A stretch of 64,000 nucleotides of DNA, from NCBI RefSeq assembly GCF_000010665.1, contig NC_012796.1, forward strand, positions 5,170,001 through 5,234,000, written 5' to 3'. Source of the DNA: Solidesulfovibrio magneticus RS-1 (GTDB lineage: Bacteria; Desulfobacterota; Desulfovibrionia; Desulfovibrionales; Desulfovibrionaceae). The notes under the pieces were generated by a model. That model did no database searches and was not told the origin of the DNA. It worked only from the letters and a program-made list of their open reading frames with translations. Of this stretch, positions 36,162-44,987 are shown in pieces. Each line of letters opens with the position of its first letter. Within the stretch, counting starts at the first letter, position 1. Position numbers and translations under genes: made by a program.

Positions 36162-37610
36162 GTGACCACAAAGCTGCGTAAAGACGATGATCAATCCCTG
36201 GGGTTCGTCAAGTTCCTGTCCTGGAGCTCCCTGGCGCTGATCCTGCTCGTCAACTTGTTCCTGTCCATCTTTCTTTCCAACTACGCCCGCCAGGACGTGC
36301 TGGCCAAGCAGAAGGAATTCGCCCTGCTTCTGGCCGAAAACCTCAACCACCAGATCTACCAGCGCTTCACCCTGCCCACGGTCATCGGCTTTGGCCGGGT
36401 GGAACTGTCCCAGCCGGCCCAGTACGACCGCCTGGACAAGACGGTGCTGTCCACCATCCACAGCTTCCACGTCAGCGAAGTGCGCATCTACGACCACGAC
36501 AAGCGCGTGTCCTATTCCACCGACAAGGAGCTGGTCGGCCAGTCCGGCTATGCCGGCGCGGCCATCCTCGAAGCCCTGGAACAGGGCACCTCGAGCTTCC
36601 AGGTGGTGACCCGGGCCGGCATGTTCGGCGGCATCTTCGATTTTTCGCCCAAGCCCGACACGGTGACGCTGAAAACCATCTATCCCCTGCGCACCGAACG
36701 GTCGCTGGTGCCCGGCAACCCCCAAGGGTTCATCATGGGCGTGCTGGAATTCACCCAGGACATCACCGACGACTACCAAAAAGTCGTCGATTTCCAGCGC
36801 ATCATCATCGCCACCTCGCTTATGTCCTCGTTTTTGCTTTTCGTCATGCTGCGCATCATCATCAGCCGGGCCGGACGCATCAACGCCCAGCGCATCGCCG
36901 ACCGGGAGCGCCTGGAACGCGAACTCCAGCAACAGGAAAAGCTCGCCGGCATGGGCCGCATGGTGGCCGGCATCGCCCACGAAATCCGAAACCCCCTGGG
37001 CATCATCCGCTCCACAGCCGAACTGCTCCTCAAGCGGGCCAAGGACGCCGACCCGGCCAACGCCCGGCTGCTCTCAGCCATCTTCGACGAATCCAAGCGC
37101 CTGTCCAAGACCGTGGGCGACTTCCTGGACTACGCCCGGCCGAAAAACCCGCGCCAGGACGAGGTCGATCTGGCCCTTATCTGCGACCAGGCGCTGACCT
37201 TCCTCGAAGCCAAGTGCGAGGAACTCGGCATCGTCGTCAGCCGCGACTACGCCCCGGGGCTCACCGTTCGCGGCGACAAGGATCTCCTCTACCGGGCCGT
37301 CTACAACGTGCTTTCCAACGCCCTGGACGCCATGGCCGAGGACAAGGAGAAAGTTCGCGACCCGGCCCTGGCCGTGGCCGCGACCCGCGACGGCGACGAG
37401 CTGACGCTGACCATCGCCGACACCGGCCCCGGCTTTTGCCCGGACAACAAGGACCGCGTGCTGGACCCGTTTTTCACCACCAAGGACGCCGGCACAGGCC
37501 TGGGACTGGCCATCGTGCGCACCATCGTGGAAAGCCACAATGCCGCCCTGGCCCTGGACAATGCCCCCGAAGGCGGCGCCCGGGTGACGATGACGTTTAC
37601 GGCGGCTTAG
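36162..37610 (+). CDS. NtrB/ZraS-type sensor histidine kinase
   Basis: 482 residues. TM1 (about 20-40), a periplasmic sensor of about 170 residues, TM2 (about 218-235), then the kinase core with H273 in GIAHEIRNPLG (the hallmark sequence of NtrB/AtoS/ZraS kinases), N box NVLSNALDAM and G boxes DTGPGF and GTGLGLAIV. A GTG start follows AAGG closely. The next gene is an NtrC-family regulator, separated by a dispersed repeat; together they form a sigma-54-dependent two-component system whose signal and target are unknown. Confidence 0.92.
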   Translation: MTTKLRKDDDQSLGFVKFLSWSSLALILLVNLFLSIFLSNYARQDVLAKQKEFALLLAENLNHQIYQRFTLPTVIGFGRVELSQPAQYDRLDKTVLSTIHSFHVSEVRIYDHDKRVSYSTDKELVGQSGYAGAAILEALEQGTSSFQVVTRAGMFGGIFDFSPKPDTVTLKTIYPLRTERSLVPGNPQGFIMGVLEFTQDITDDYQKVVDFQRIIIATSLMSSFLLFVMLRIIISRAGRINAQRIADRERLERELQQQEKLAGMGRMVAGIAHEIRNPLGIIRSTAELLLKRAKDADPANARLLSAIFDESKRLSKTVGDFLDYARPKNPRQDEVDLALICDQALTFLEAKCEELGIVVSRDYAPGLTVRGDKDLLYRAVYNVLSNALDAMAEDKEKVRDPALAVAATRDGDELTLTIADTGPGFCPDNKDRVLDPFFTTKDAGTGLGLAIVRTIVESHNAALALDNAPEGGARVTMTFTAA

Positions 37611-37620
37611 GTTTTGAAGA

Positions 37621-37665
37621 GAAGATGCCTCCGGCGTCTGGGGGCCTGAGGCCCCCAGACCCCCC
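37621..37665. repeat. GC-rich dispersed repeat, copy d
   Basis: GAAGATGCCTCCGGCGTCTG, then GGGGCCTGAGGCCCCCAGAC and further Cs. It lies 10 bases after the kinase stop and before the NtrC-type gene, so it sits inside a presumed operon. Hairpin core TCTGGGGGCC/GGCCCCCAGA. Confidence 0.8.
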
Positions 37666-37685
37666 ATCCAACGAGAAGAGCCACC

Positions 37686-39059
37686 ATGCCCAGCCAGATT
37701 TTGATTTTAGACGACGAGAAGAACTATCTCCTCATCCTGGAGACCATGCTCGGCGACGCCGGCTATGCCGTCACCGCCCTGGACGACCCGGAGACCGGCC
37801 TGGCCTTCCTGGACGAATCGGAAGTGGACGTGGTCATCACGGACATGAAGATGCCCAAGGTCACGGGCCAGCAGGTGCTGGAGCACGTCAAGCGCAACTA
37901 TCCCTATATCCCGGTCATCATCATGACCGCGTTCGGCAGCATCGAAGGCGCGGTGGAGGCCATGCGCATCGGGGCCTTTGACTACATCGCCAAGCCCTTC
38001 GCCAACGACGAGCTGCTGCTGACCGTGGAAAAGGCCAGCCGTTTCGCCGCCGCCCAGCGCGAGAACATGCTGCTGCGCCAGTCCCTGGAAGACAAGTTCT
38101 CCTCGGAGAACATCATCGGCCGGGGCAAGGCCATGCAGCGGGTGCTGGAGATGATCGCCAAGGCCGCGCCCACCAAATCGACCGTGCTCATCACCGGCGA
38201 ATCCGGCACCGGCAAGGAGCTTTTCGCCAAGGCCATCCACTACGCCTCGCCCCGCAAGGACGCGGCCTTTATCTCGGTCAACTGCATGGCCTTGGCCTCG
38301 GGAGTGCTGGAATCGGAACTGTTCGGCCACGAGAAAGGGTCGTTTACCGGCGCGGTGGCCCGCAAGCGCGGCCGTTTTGAAATGGCCCATCAGGGCACCA
38401 TCTTTCTCGACGAGATCGGCGAACTCTCGCCCGAGCTCCAGGTCAAGCTCTTGCGCGTGCTCCAGGAACGCAAGTTCGAGCGGGTGGGCGGCTCGGACCC
38501 CATCGAGGTGGACATCCGCATCCTGGCCGCCACCAACCGCAATCTGGCCGAGGCCGTGGCCGCCGGAACCTTCCGTGAGGACCTGTATTACCGCTTAAAC
38601 GTCGTCCACATCGAAACGCCGCCCTTGCGCGAACGCCGCGAGGACATCCCCATCCTGGCCGCCCATTTCCTCACCCGCTACTCCGGGGAAAACAACAAGG
38701 TCTTCAAGGGGTTTTCCCCGGAAGCCATGGAGTACCTGACGGCCTACGAATGGCCCGGCAACGTGCGGCAACTGCAAAACGTGGTGGAACGCTGCGTGGT
38801 GCTGGCCGCCTCGGACGTGGTGCAGGTGGAGGATCTGCCCACGGAAATCCGGGACGAGGAGAGCCAGTACAAATCCGCCGTGGATCTGCTGCCGGTGACC
38901 ATCAACTTAAATGACACCCTGGAAAAAATCGAAGTGGCGCTCATTCGCCGGGCCTTGGCCCGCTCCAACTTCGTCCAGGTCAAGGCGGCGGAGATGCTGG
39001 AAATTTCCAAGAGCCTGCTGCAATACAAGCTCAAAAAATACAAACTCACCGGCCACTAA
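37686..39059 (+). CDS. NtrC-family sigma-54-dependent response regulator
   Basis: 457 residues. Receiver (1-120) with D53 in VITDMKMPK, AAA+ domain (about 140-375) with Walker A GESGTGKE and the sigma-54 contact loop GSFTGA (a common functional variant), Walker B GTIFLDEIGE, and a C-terminal Fis-type helix-turn-helix (VQVKAAEMLEISKSLLQYKL). It pairs with the NtrB-type kinase directly upstream. Activates sigma-54 promoters; the target is unknown and no -24/-12 element was identified in this window. Confidence 0.95.
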   Translation: MPSQILILDDEKNYLLILETMLGDAGYAVTALDDPETGLAFLDESEVDVVITDMKMPKVTGQQVLEHVKRNYPYIPVIIMTAFGSIEGAVEAMRIGAFDYIAKPFANDELLLTVEKASRFAAAQRENMLLRQSLEDKFSSENIIGRGKAMQRVLEMIAKAAPTKSTVLITGESGTGKELFAKAIHYASPRKDAAFISVNCMALASGVLESELFGHEKGSFTGAVARKRGRFEMAHQGTIFLDEIGELSPELQVKLLRVLQERKFERVGGSDPIEVDIRILAATNRNLAEAVAAGTFREDLYYRLNVVHIETPPLRERREDIPILAAHFLTRYSGENNKVFKGFSPEAMEYLTAYEWPGNVRQLQNVVERCVVLAASDVVQVEDLPTEIRDEESQYKSAVDLLPVTINLNDTLEKIEVALIRRALARSNFVQVKAAEMLEISKSLLQYKLKKYKLTGH

Positions 39060-39076
39060 GCCGCCAGCGCCGCAAC

Positions 39077-39104
39077 CCCCTGCAACTGTTTCCCGTTGCA
39101 GGGG
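39077..39104 (+). terminator. Terminator-like hairpin after NtrC-type gene
   Basis: Arms CCCCTGCAAC (39077-39086) and GTTGCAGGGG (39095-39104), loop of 8. It merges into repeat copy e. Confidence 0.55.
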
Positions 39105-39140
39105 TCCGGGGGGATCATCCCCCCGGCCGCCGGAGGCAGC
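39101..39140. repeat. GC-rich dispersed repeat, copy e
   Basis: GGGGTCCGGGGGGATCATCC then CCCCGGCCGCCGGAGGCAGC. Core of the GATC subtype (CCGGGGGGATCATCCCCCCGG). It lies directly downstream of the leftward diguanylate cyclase gene, in the common orientation. Confidence 0.8.
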
Positions 39141-39155
39141 TTTTCTTTTATCCCG

Positions 39156-40745
39156 TCACTCCGCCATCACCCGGTTGCGGCCGGCCGCCTTGGCCGCATA
39201 CAGCGCGGCGTCGGCCCGGGCCAGCAGGTCGTCGAAGGCGGCTTCGCCAAATTCCTGGCTGTCGTGCACGGCCGCCACGCCCACGCTTACCGTCACCGAC
39301 AGGCTGCGGCCGGCCGCTTCACACGGTTTTTCGGCCATGGCCCGGCGGATGCGCTCGGCCTGTTCCAGGCCCTGGGCTAGGTCAGCGCCCACGAGCAGCA
39401 CGGCGAATTCCTCGCCGCCGTAGCGGGCCGCCAGATCGGAACGCCGTACGGCCCCGGTCAGCAAAGTCCCAATGTGGGCCAGCACGTGGTCCCCGGCCTG
39501 ATGGCCGAAGGTGTCGTTGACCCGCTTGAAATGGTCCACGTCGAACATGAGGCAGCAGCAGGGCTGGCCGGCCCGCAGGGCGGCGGCCACGAGCTTGAGG
39601 CCGCTGGAGAACAAGAATCGTCGGTTGTACAGGCCGGTCAGCTCGTCCTGGACGCTTAACTGTTCGATGGCGTCGATATGGCCGCGCACGTCGCAGGCCA
39701 TTGCCGAAAAGGCGACGAACAGTTCCTCCACCTCCCGGGGCAGATCCGGCGGCGCGGCCAGGGGGCATGTCTCGTCGTACTCCTTGGAACGCAGCTCCCG
39801 GGCATGTCGCGACAGGGTCTCCAAAGGCTGTTCCAGTTTGCGGCAAAACCGCAACACCAGCGGGGAAATGAGGATGATGGCGGCCAGGGCGCCGGCCGCG
39901 ACCCATAAGGCCTGGCTGCGGTAGCCGACCAGGGCGACGGCGGCCGGTTCCTGGCGCACAAGCTTGAGGCCCCCACGGTCCACGGCCACCGACACGGCCA
40001 GCATTTCCCGGCCGTCCGCATCGCGGTAGACCGCCCCCCGCTCCCCGGCCCCCAGGGCCTGGGGCGCGATCCGGCCGGTCAACTGGCCGCTGGCGACGCG
40101 CACCGCCGCGCTGGGGGCCAGGATGCGCCCCTCGGCGTCGCACAGCACGGCCTTGCCCTGGCCCAGGATCGTGGTTTGCCGCAGCCAGACGTCCAAGGCG
40201 TCGAGCTGCACCGAAGCAAAGACAAGACCGCCGAACGTGCCGTCCAGGCGCGCCACAGGCGTGGCGAACAGGCAGATCGGCTTGCCCGAAGCGCGGCCGA
40301 TGATGCCGGCCACCAAGGAGTCGCGACCTTGACGCGCTTCCAGAAAATAGGATCGGTCGCCGACATAGACGCTGGGCGATCCAGACGAATCGACCTGGGT
40401 GTGCCCGTCCTGGTTCACGGCAACCACGGCCGAAACCGAGGGATGGGTCCGCACGTACTTGGCGAAAGCCTGGCGCATCAGGTCCGTGTTGCCCGTGCGC
40501 GTCCCGTCGAGCAGGGCCAGAAACCGCGCATCGTCGAACCGCTCGTCGATCCAGGAGCGCAAGACGCTGCGCTCCGTGGCCAACGTCTCGGCCATGCCGG
40601 ACAGCGTATCGTCAATGATTTGACCGCGCTGAAAGAAATAAAAGAAACCGGCCGCCAAAAGCAGCGGCAACGAAACGCACAGCAGCGTATAAAAACGCAG
40701 CAGTCCGCGAAGGGTGTCGAGACCAAGCCAACGTTTCAGTCGCAT
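39156..40745 (-). CDS. Diguanylate cyclase with extracytoplasmic CACHE-type sensor
   Basis: 529 residues. TM1 (about 20-38), a periplasmic dCACHE-like sensor (about 45-270; contains VDSSGSPSVYVGDRSYF), TM2 (about 285-305), a HAMP-like linker, and a C-terminal GGDEF domain. The active-site loop is GGEEF (443-447), and the inhibitory I-site RRSD lies five residues before it, so the enzyme should make c-di-GMP and be product-inhibited. The start is taken at MRLKRW with AGGAG close before it; an upstream ATG at 40793 is possible. Confidence 0.92.
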   Translation of the reverse strand: MRLKRWLGLDTLRGLLRFYTLLCVSLPLLLAAGFFYFFQRGQIIDDTLSGMAETLATERSVLRSWIDERFDDARFLALLDGTRTGNTDLMRQAFAKYVRTHPSVSAVVAVNQDGHTQVDSSGSPSVYVGDRSYFLEARQGRDSLVAGIIGRASGKPICLFATPVARLDGTFGGLVFASVQLDALDVWLRQTTILGQGKAVLCDAEGRILAPSAAVRVASGQLTGRIAPQALGAGERGAVYRDADGREMLAVSVAVDRGGLKLVRQEPAAVALVGYRSQALWVAAGALAAIILISPLVLRFCRKLEQPLETLSRHARELRSKEYDETCPLAAPPDLPREVEELFVAFSAMACDVRGHIDAIEQLSVQDELTGLYNRRFLFSSGLKLVAAALRAGQPCCCLMFDVDHFKRVNDTFGHQAGDHVLAHIGTLLTGAVRRSDLAARYGGEEFAVLLVGADLAQGLEQAERIRRAMAEKPCEAAGRSLSVTVSVGVAAVHDSQEFGEAAFDDLLARADAALYAAKAAGRNRVMAE

Positions 40746-40876
40746 GACTCCTGCCGGACGACGCTGTATCCCACAAGGAGCGTCGTGGCCCAATGAAGTG
40801 AATCAATCCGGCTAGTCTAGCCCAAACCGGCCGGTCCGGCAATGCGCCCGCCTTGCGCAAACCCGGATTTTCGACC

Positions 40877-43840
40877 ATGACCGTTGCAGGCAAGGCCATG
40901 CAGTCCGAGACCCCTCCCCCCCCGATACCCGACGACGACCAAGACGGCCGCGATGTGGCCGCCTACGTGGCCGCGCTGATCGCTTCCGAGCGTCTGGGCC
41001 ACCTCGTCGTCCACCACCGCGTGCTGCCGGCCAGGCCGGCCGTTTTCGCCGAGCCTACCCGGCCCTTTTCCCGGGCCGTCGCCGGCCTTCTGACCGCCAA
41101 GGGCATCCCCGCCCTCTACAGCCACCAGGCCAAGGCCACCGATCTGGCCCGGGCCGGCCGCCACGTGGCCGTGGCCACCCCCACGGCCAGCGGCAAGACC
41201 ATGACCTATCTGCTGCCCGTGCTGGAGGAAGTCATCCGCAACCCCGATTCCCGGGCCATCTTCCTCTATCCCTTAAAAGCCCTGGCCCAGGACCAGCAAA
41301 AGGCCATCCGCGAACTGGCCGCCAGCCTGCCCGAATCGGCCCGGCCGACCACGGCCATCTACGACGGCGACACGTCCCCGCATTTTCGCCGCAAGATCCG
41401 CGACAATCCGCCGCACATCCTCATCACCAACCCCGAGATGCTCCACCTGTCGCTTCTGCCCAACCACGAGAACTGGAGCACCCTTTTCGCCGGCCTGTCC
41501 CATGTCGTGGTGGACGAAATGCACACCTACCGGGGCGTGATGGGCTCGCACATGGCCCACGTGTTCCGCCGCCTGACCCGCGTGTGCCGCCGGTTCGGGA
41601 CCGACCCGGCCTACGTCTTCTCCTCGGCCACCATCGGCAATCCCGGGCAGCTGGCCGAAGACCTGACGGGACTGCCCGTGGCCACGGTCACCGAATCCGG
41701 CGCGCCCACCGCCGCCCGCCATTTCCTGTTTCTCAATCCCGAACAGTCCGCCGCCACCACCGCCGTCATGCTCCTGGCCGCCGCCCTCAAACGCGGGCTG
41801 CGCACCATCGTCTACACCCAGTCGCGCAAGATGACGGAACTGATCAGCCTGTGGATCAAGGAGAAAGCCGGCCCCTACGCCTCCCGGGTGTCGGCCTACC
41901 GTTCGGGTTTCCTGCCCGAGGAACGCCGCGACATCGAGGCGGCCATGGCCTCGGGCCGGCTCCTGGGCGTGGTCTCCACCTCGGCCCTGGAACTGGGCAT
42001 CGACATCGGGGGGCTGGACCTGTGCATCCTGTGCGGCTACCCGGGCTCGGTCATGTCGGCCTGGCAGCGCGGCGGCCGGGTCGGCCGGGCCGGGCGCGAA
42101 TCCGCCGTGGTGCTCATCGCCGGCGAGGACGCCCTGGATCAGTATTTCATGCGCCATCCGGCCGAATTCTTCGACCGCCCGCCGGAATCGGCCGTGATCA
42201 ATCCGGCCAACCCGGCCATCGCCGCCAAACACCTGGAATGCGCCGCCGCCGAGCTGCCCATCGAACTGACCGATCCGCTCCTGGCCGAGGCCGGCATCCG
42301 GGCCGAGGCCGAACGCCTGGAAGACAAGGGCTTGCTGCTGCGCGACCGCGAGGGCACGCGCTACTTCGCCGCCCGCAAACGCCCCCACCGCGACGTCAAC
42401 CTGCGCGGCTCGGGGGGCCAGTTCACCATCGAGGCCGGCGGCGCGGTCATCGGCCAGATCGACGAAATGCGCGCCTACCGCGAAACCCATCCCGGCGCGG
42501 TCTACATCCACCGGGGCGTCTCCTATCTCGTCGAATCCCTGGACATCCCCGAACGCCGGGTGGTGGTCGCCCAGGGAACCGTGGACTATTACACCCGGGC
42601 GCGCGGCCAAAAAACCACCGAAATTCTCGACGTGCTGGGCGAAAAAACCGTCAACGGCGTGCCGGTCTTCCTCGGCCGCCTCAAGGTCACCGAAACCGTC
42701 ACCGGCTACGAGCGCCGCCGGGCCAGGGGCGGCCAGCTCCTGTCCATCGTGCCGCTGGACCTGCCGCCCATGGTCTTCGAGACCGAAGGCTTCTGGTGGG
42801 TCATCCCCCAGGACGTCCAGGCCGAACTCGACAAACGGCTGTTCCATTTCATGGGGGCCATCCACGCCATGGAACACGCCATGATCGGCATCCTGCCGCT
42901 ACTCGTCCTCACCGACCGCAACGACCTCGGCGGCATCTCCACGCCCCTGCATCCCCAGGTCGGCCGGGCCTGCGTGTTCGTCTACGACGGCGCGCCAGGC
43001 GGCGTGGGGCTGACCCGCCTGGCCTTTGCCAAGGCCGATGAGGCCCTGTCCCGGACGCTGGCCGCCGTGGCCGGCTGTCCCTGCGAAACCGGCTGTCCGT
43101 CCTGCGTCCATTCCCCCAAATGCGGCTCCGGCAACCGCCCCATCGACAAGGTGGCCGCCCGCTATCTCCTGGAGCTGCTCATGTCCGGCAAACTCCCCGA
43201 AACCGATCCCTGCCGCCCCGAAGGCCTGATCTCCAACGAACCACCGCAACCCGGCGACCCCCAAGCCTCCCCCAACCCCAAGGCCGCCGTGACGAAAAAA
43301 TCCCCGGGCCGTTACGGCGTGCTGGACGTCGAAACCCGCCGGGCCGCCGCCGACGTGGGCGGCTGGGGCAACGCCCACAAGATGGGCGTGTCCGTGGCCG
43401 TGCTCTACGACTCGGGCCTGGACGACTGCATCACCTACGCCCAGGAGGAACTGCCGGCCCTCTACGAAGCCCTGGCCCGCCTCGACCTCATCGTAGGTTT
43501 CAATATCCTGCGCTTCGACTACAAGGTGCTGGCCGGCGCGTCGCCCTTGGACCACCGCAAGCTGCCCACCCTGGACATCCTGGAGCGCGTCCACGCCCGC
43601 CTGGGCTACCGCCTGTCCCTGGACGGCCTGGCCAAGGCCACCCTTGGCACGCAAAAATCGGCCAGCGGCCTGGAAGCCCTGGCCTGGTGGAAGGAAGGAC
43701 GCATCGACGAGATCGCCGCCTACTGCAAAAAGGACGTGCTCGTCACCCGCGACCTCTACACCTTCGGCCGAGACAACGGCTATTTGCTGTTCAGCAATAA
43801 GGCCGGAAAGATTGTACGGTTGCCCGTGGAGTGGGCATAG
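40877..43840 (+). CDS. MrfA-type helicase fused to MrfB-type DEDD nuclease
   Basis: About 987 residues. The first part (to about 790) is an SF2 helicase of the MrfA/YprA (Hrq1-like) family, with motif I ATPTASGKT, DExH motif VVVDEMHT, helicase C motifs (STSALELGIDIG, QRGGRVGRAGR), a DUF1998-like region and the Cys cluster C734, C736, C740, C743, C749. The C-terminal part (about 810-987) is an RNase H-like DEDD exonuclease: D817/E819 in LDVET, D881 in LRFDYK, Y949/D953 in YCKKD. In Bacillus, MrfA and MrfB are separate neighbouring proteins that repair mitomycin-type damage; here they are one chain. The start is uncertain (40853, 40877 or 40898). A dispersed repeat follows the gene. Confidence 0.9.
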   Translation: MTVAGKAMQSETPPPPIPDDDQDGRDVAAYVAALIASERLGHLVVHHRVLPARPAVFAEPTRPFSRAVAGLLTAKGIPALYSHQAKATDLARAGRHVAVATPTASGKTMTYLLPVLEEVIRNPDSRAIFLYPLKALAQDQQKAIRELAASLPESARPTTAIYDGDTSPHFRRKIRDNPPHILITNPEMLHLSLLPNHENWSTLFAGLSHVVVDEMHTYRGVMGSHMAHVFRRLTRVCRRFGTDPAYVFSSATIGNPGQLAEDLTGLPVATVTESGAPTAARHFLFLNPEQSAATTAVMLLAAALKRGLRTIVYTQSRKMTELISLWIKEKAGPYASRVSAYRSGFLPEERRDIEAAMASGRLLGVVSTSALELGIDIGGLDLCILCGYPGSVMSAWQRGGRVGRAGRESAVVLIAGEDALDQYFMRHPAEFFDRPPESAVINPANPAIAAKHLECAAAELPIELTDPLLAEAGIRAEAERLEDKGLLLRDREGTRYFAARKRPHRDVNLRGSGGQFTIEAGGAVIGQIDEMRAYRETHPGAVYIHRGVSYLVESLDIPERRVVVAQGTVDYYTRARGQKTTEILDVLGEKTVNGVPVFLGRLKVTETVTGYERRRARGGQLLSIVPLDLPPMVFETEGFWWVIPQDVQAELDKRLFHFMGAIHAMEHAMIGILPLLVLTDRNDLGGISTPLHPQVGRACVFVYDGAPGGVGLTRLAFAKADEALSRTLAAVAGCPCETGCPSCVHSPKCGSGNRPIDKVAARYLLELLMSGKLPETDPCRPEGLISNEPPQPGDPQASPNPKAAVTKKSPGRYGVLDVETRRAAADVGGWGNAHKMGVSVAVLYDSGLDDCITYAQEELPALYEALARLDLIVGFNILRFDYKVLAGASPLDHRKLPTLDILERVHARLGYRLSLDGLAKATLGTQKSASGLEALAWWKEGRIDEIAAYCKKDVLVTRDLYTFGRDNGYLLFSNKAGKIVRLPVEWA

Positions 43841-43863
43841 AGCGTAGAGGAAAAAGAGAAGAG

Positions 43864-43908
43864 GAAGATGCCTCCGGCGGCCGGGGGCCTGAGGCCCCCG
43901 GACCCCCC
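43864..43908. repeat. GC-rich dispersed repeat, copy f
   Basis: GAAGATGCCTCCGGCGGCCG, then GGGGCCTGAGGCCCCCGGAC and more Cs. Near-identical to the reverse complement of copy j at 62696-62740. It lies 24 bases after the helicase-nuclease gene, in the common orientation. Confidence 0.85.
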
Positions 43909-43975
43909 GAATGAAGAAAAGGGGGGGGGCGGCTTCGCCGCATGGACGTGGCTTGCTTTCTCTTCGCGAAGCCTT

Positions 43976-44054
43976 CCTGTTTGGGGAGCGCTTTTTCCTG
44001 GGGATTTTCAGGCTCCGCCTGAAAATCCCCAGGAAAAAGCGCTCCCCAGACTGG
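43976..44054. repeat. Long inverted repeat (32 perfect base pairs, 3-base loop)
   Basis: Left arm 43982-44013 and right arm 44017-44048 are perfectly complementary, with loop TCC. Pairing continues outward with one wobble and one mismatch to about 43976/44054. The tip reads TTTTCAGGC/GCCTGAAAA and the base GGGGAGCGC/GCGCTCCCC. It is much longer than an ordinary terminator. Confidence 0.85.
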
Positions 44055-44099
44055 GAGGGTCCGGGAGGGGATTACCCCCTCCCGGCCGCCGGAGGCATT
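44054..44099. repeat. GC-rich dispersed repeat, copy g
   Basis: GGAGGGTCCGGGAGGGGATT, then ACCCCCTCCCGGCCGCCGGAGGCATT. Variant core CCGGGAGGGG/CCCCTCCCGG. It immediately follows the long inverted repeat. It is the copy whose neighbouring leftward gene is missing. Confidence 0.8.
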
Positions 44100-44142
44100 C
44101 ACCCTCTTCCCTCTTCACGATATTTTGACGTATTCCGAGAAA

Positions 44143-44907
44143 ATGATGCTGCGTATTGAAGGGTTGACCAAGACGTACGGTGTGAACGGGACGCCGGGGA
44201 TGTGTGCCCTGGGCGGCGTGAGTTTCGACGTGCCCAGGGGGGCGTTCGTGTCGCTGGTCGGCCCGTCGGGCTGCGGCAAATCCACGCTTTTGCAGTGCGT
44301 GTGCGGGCTTATGCGCCCAACAAGCGGCCGGGTGACCCTGGGCGGCCGGGAGATCGTTTCGCCGCCGCCGGAGATGGCGCTCATTTTCCAGAACGCCGCC
44401 GCCTCGCTGTTTCCGTGGTTCACCATCAGCGGCAACATCCGCTTTGTCCTGCGTCGCGCGGCCGGAACCAAGGCCGAGAAAACCGACAAGGCCATGGAGG
44501 CCCTGCGTTCGGTGGGGCTGGCCGATTTCGCCGGCCACTATCCCTGGCAGCTTTCCGGCGGCATGCAGCAGCGCGCCGCCCTGGCCCGGGGGCTGGCCTA
44601 CGGAGCCGACATCCTGCTCCTCGACGAACCCTTTGCCTCGGTGGACGCCCAGACCCGGGAGGAACTCGAAGACTTGCTGGCCGGTGTGGCCCTGGCCCAG
44701 GGCAAGACGGTGCTCTTTGTCACCCACGACATCGACGAGGCCGTGTACCTCTCCGACGCGGTGGTGGCCCTGACCCCGCCGCCGGCCCGGGTCGCGGCCG
44801 TGCTGCCCATCGACCTGCCCCGGCCCCGCGACCAGATCGCCAGCCGTGAACGCCGCGATTTCCTCGACGCCCGCAAAGCCATCCACGCGTTGCTGCGACA
44901 TGAGTAA
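44143..44907 (+). CDS. ABC transporter ATP-binding protein (nitrate/sulfonate/taurine type)
   Basis: 254 residues. Walker A GPSGCGKST, Q-loop IFQNAAA, signature LSGGMQQR, Walker B ILLLDEPFAS and H-loop VTHDIDEA are all intact. The family (SsuB/TauB/NrtD-like) energises import of small anions or nitrogen/sulfur compounds. The start is ATG 44143 or the adjacent ATG 44146; an upstream TTG is less likely. The next genes encode two permeases and a binding protein, so this is a complete importer. Confidence 0.92.
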   Translation: MMLRIEGLTKTYGVNGTPGMCALGGVSFDVPRGAFVSLVGPSGCGKSTLLQCVCGLMRPTSGRVTLGGREIVSPPPEMALIFQNAAASLFPWFTISGNIRFVLRRAAGTKAEKTDKAMEALRSVGLADFAGHYPWQLSGGMQQRAALARGLAYGADILLLDEPFASVDAQTREELEDLLAGVALAQGKTVLFVTHDIDEAVYLSDAVVALTPPPARVAAVLPIDLPRPRDQIASRERRDFLDARKAIHALLRHE

Positions 44908-44957
44908 GAATAAGAAAAAGGCTCAGGAGGGGCGCTGCCCCTCCCGTACCCTCCTCG

Positions 44958-44984
44958 CCGGGGGGATCATCCCCCCGGACCCCC
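44958..44984. repeat. GC-rich dispersed repeat, copy h (core only)
   Basis: CCGGGGGGATCATCCCCCCGG, a perfect palindrome of the GATC subtype, followed by ACCCCC. It lies between the ATPase gene and the first permease gene. Confidence 0.75.
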
Positions 44985-44987
44985 GAA

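Larger units (their letters stand above)
43841..44142. other. Repeat-rich intergenic region before ABC importer operon
   Basis: About 300 bases holding repeat f, a G9 run (43921 region), a long near-perfect hairpin (43976-44054) and repeat g. No gene is supported. The importer's promoter must lie here or inside the last 40 bases, which are AT-richer (TTCACGATATTTTGACG). Confidence 0.6.
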
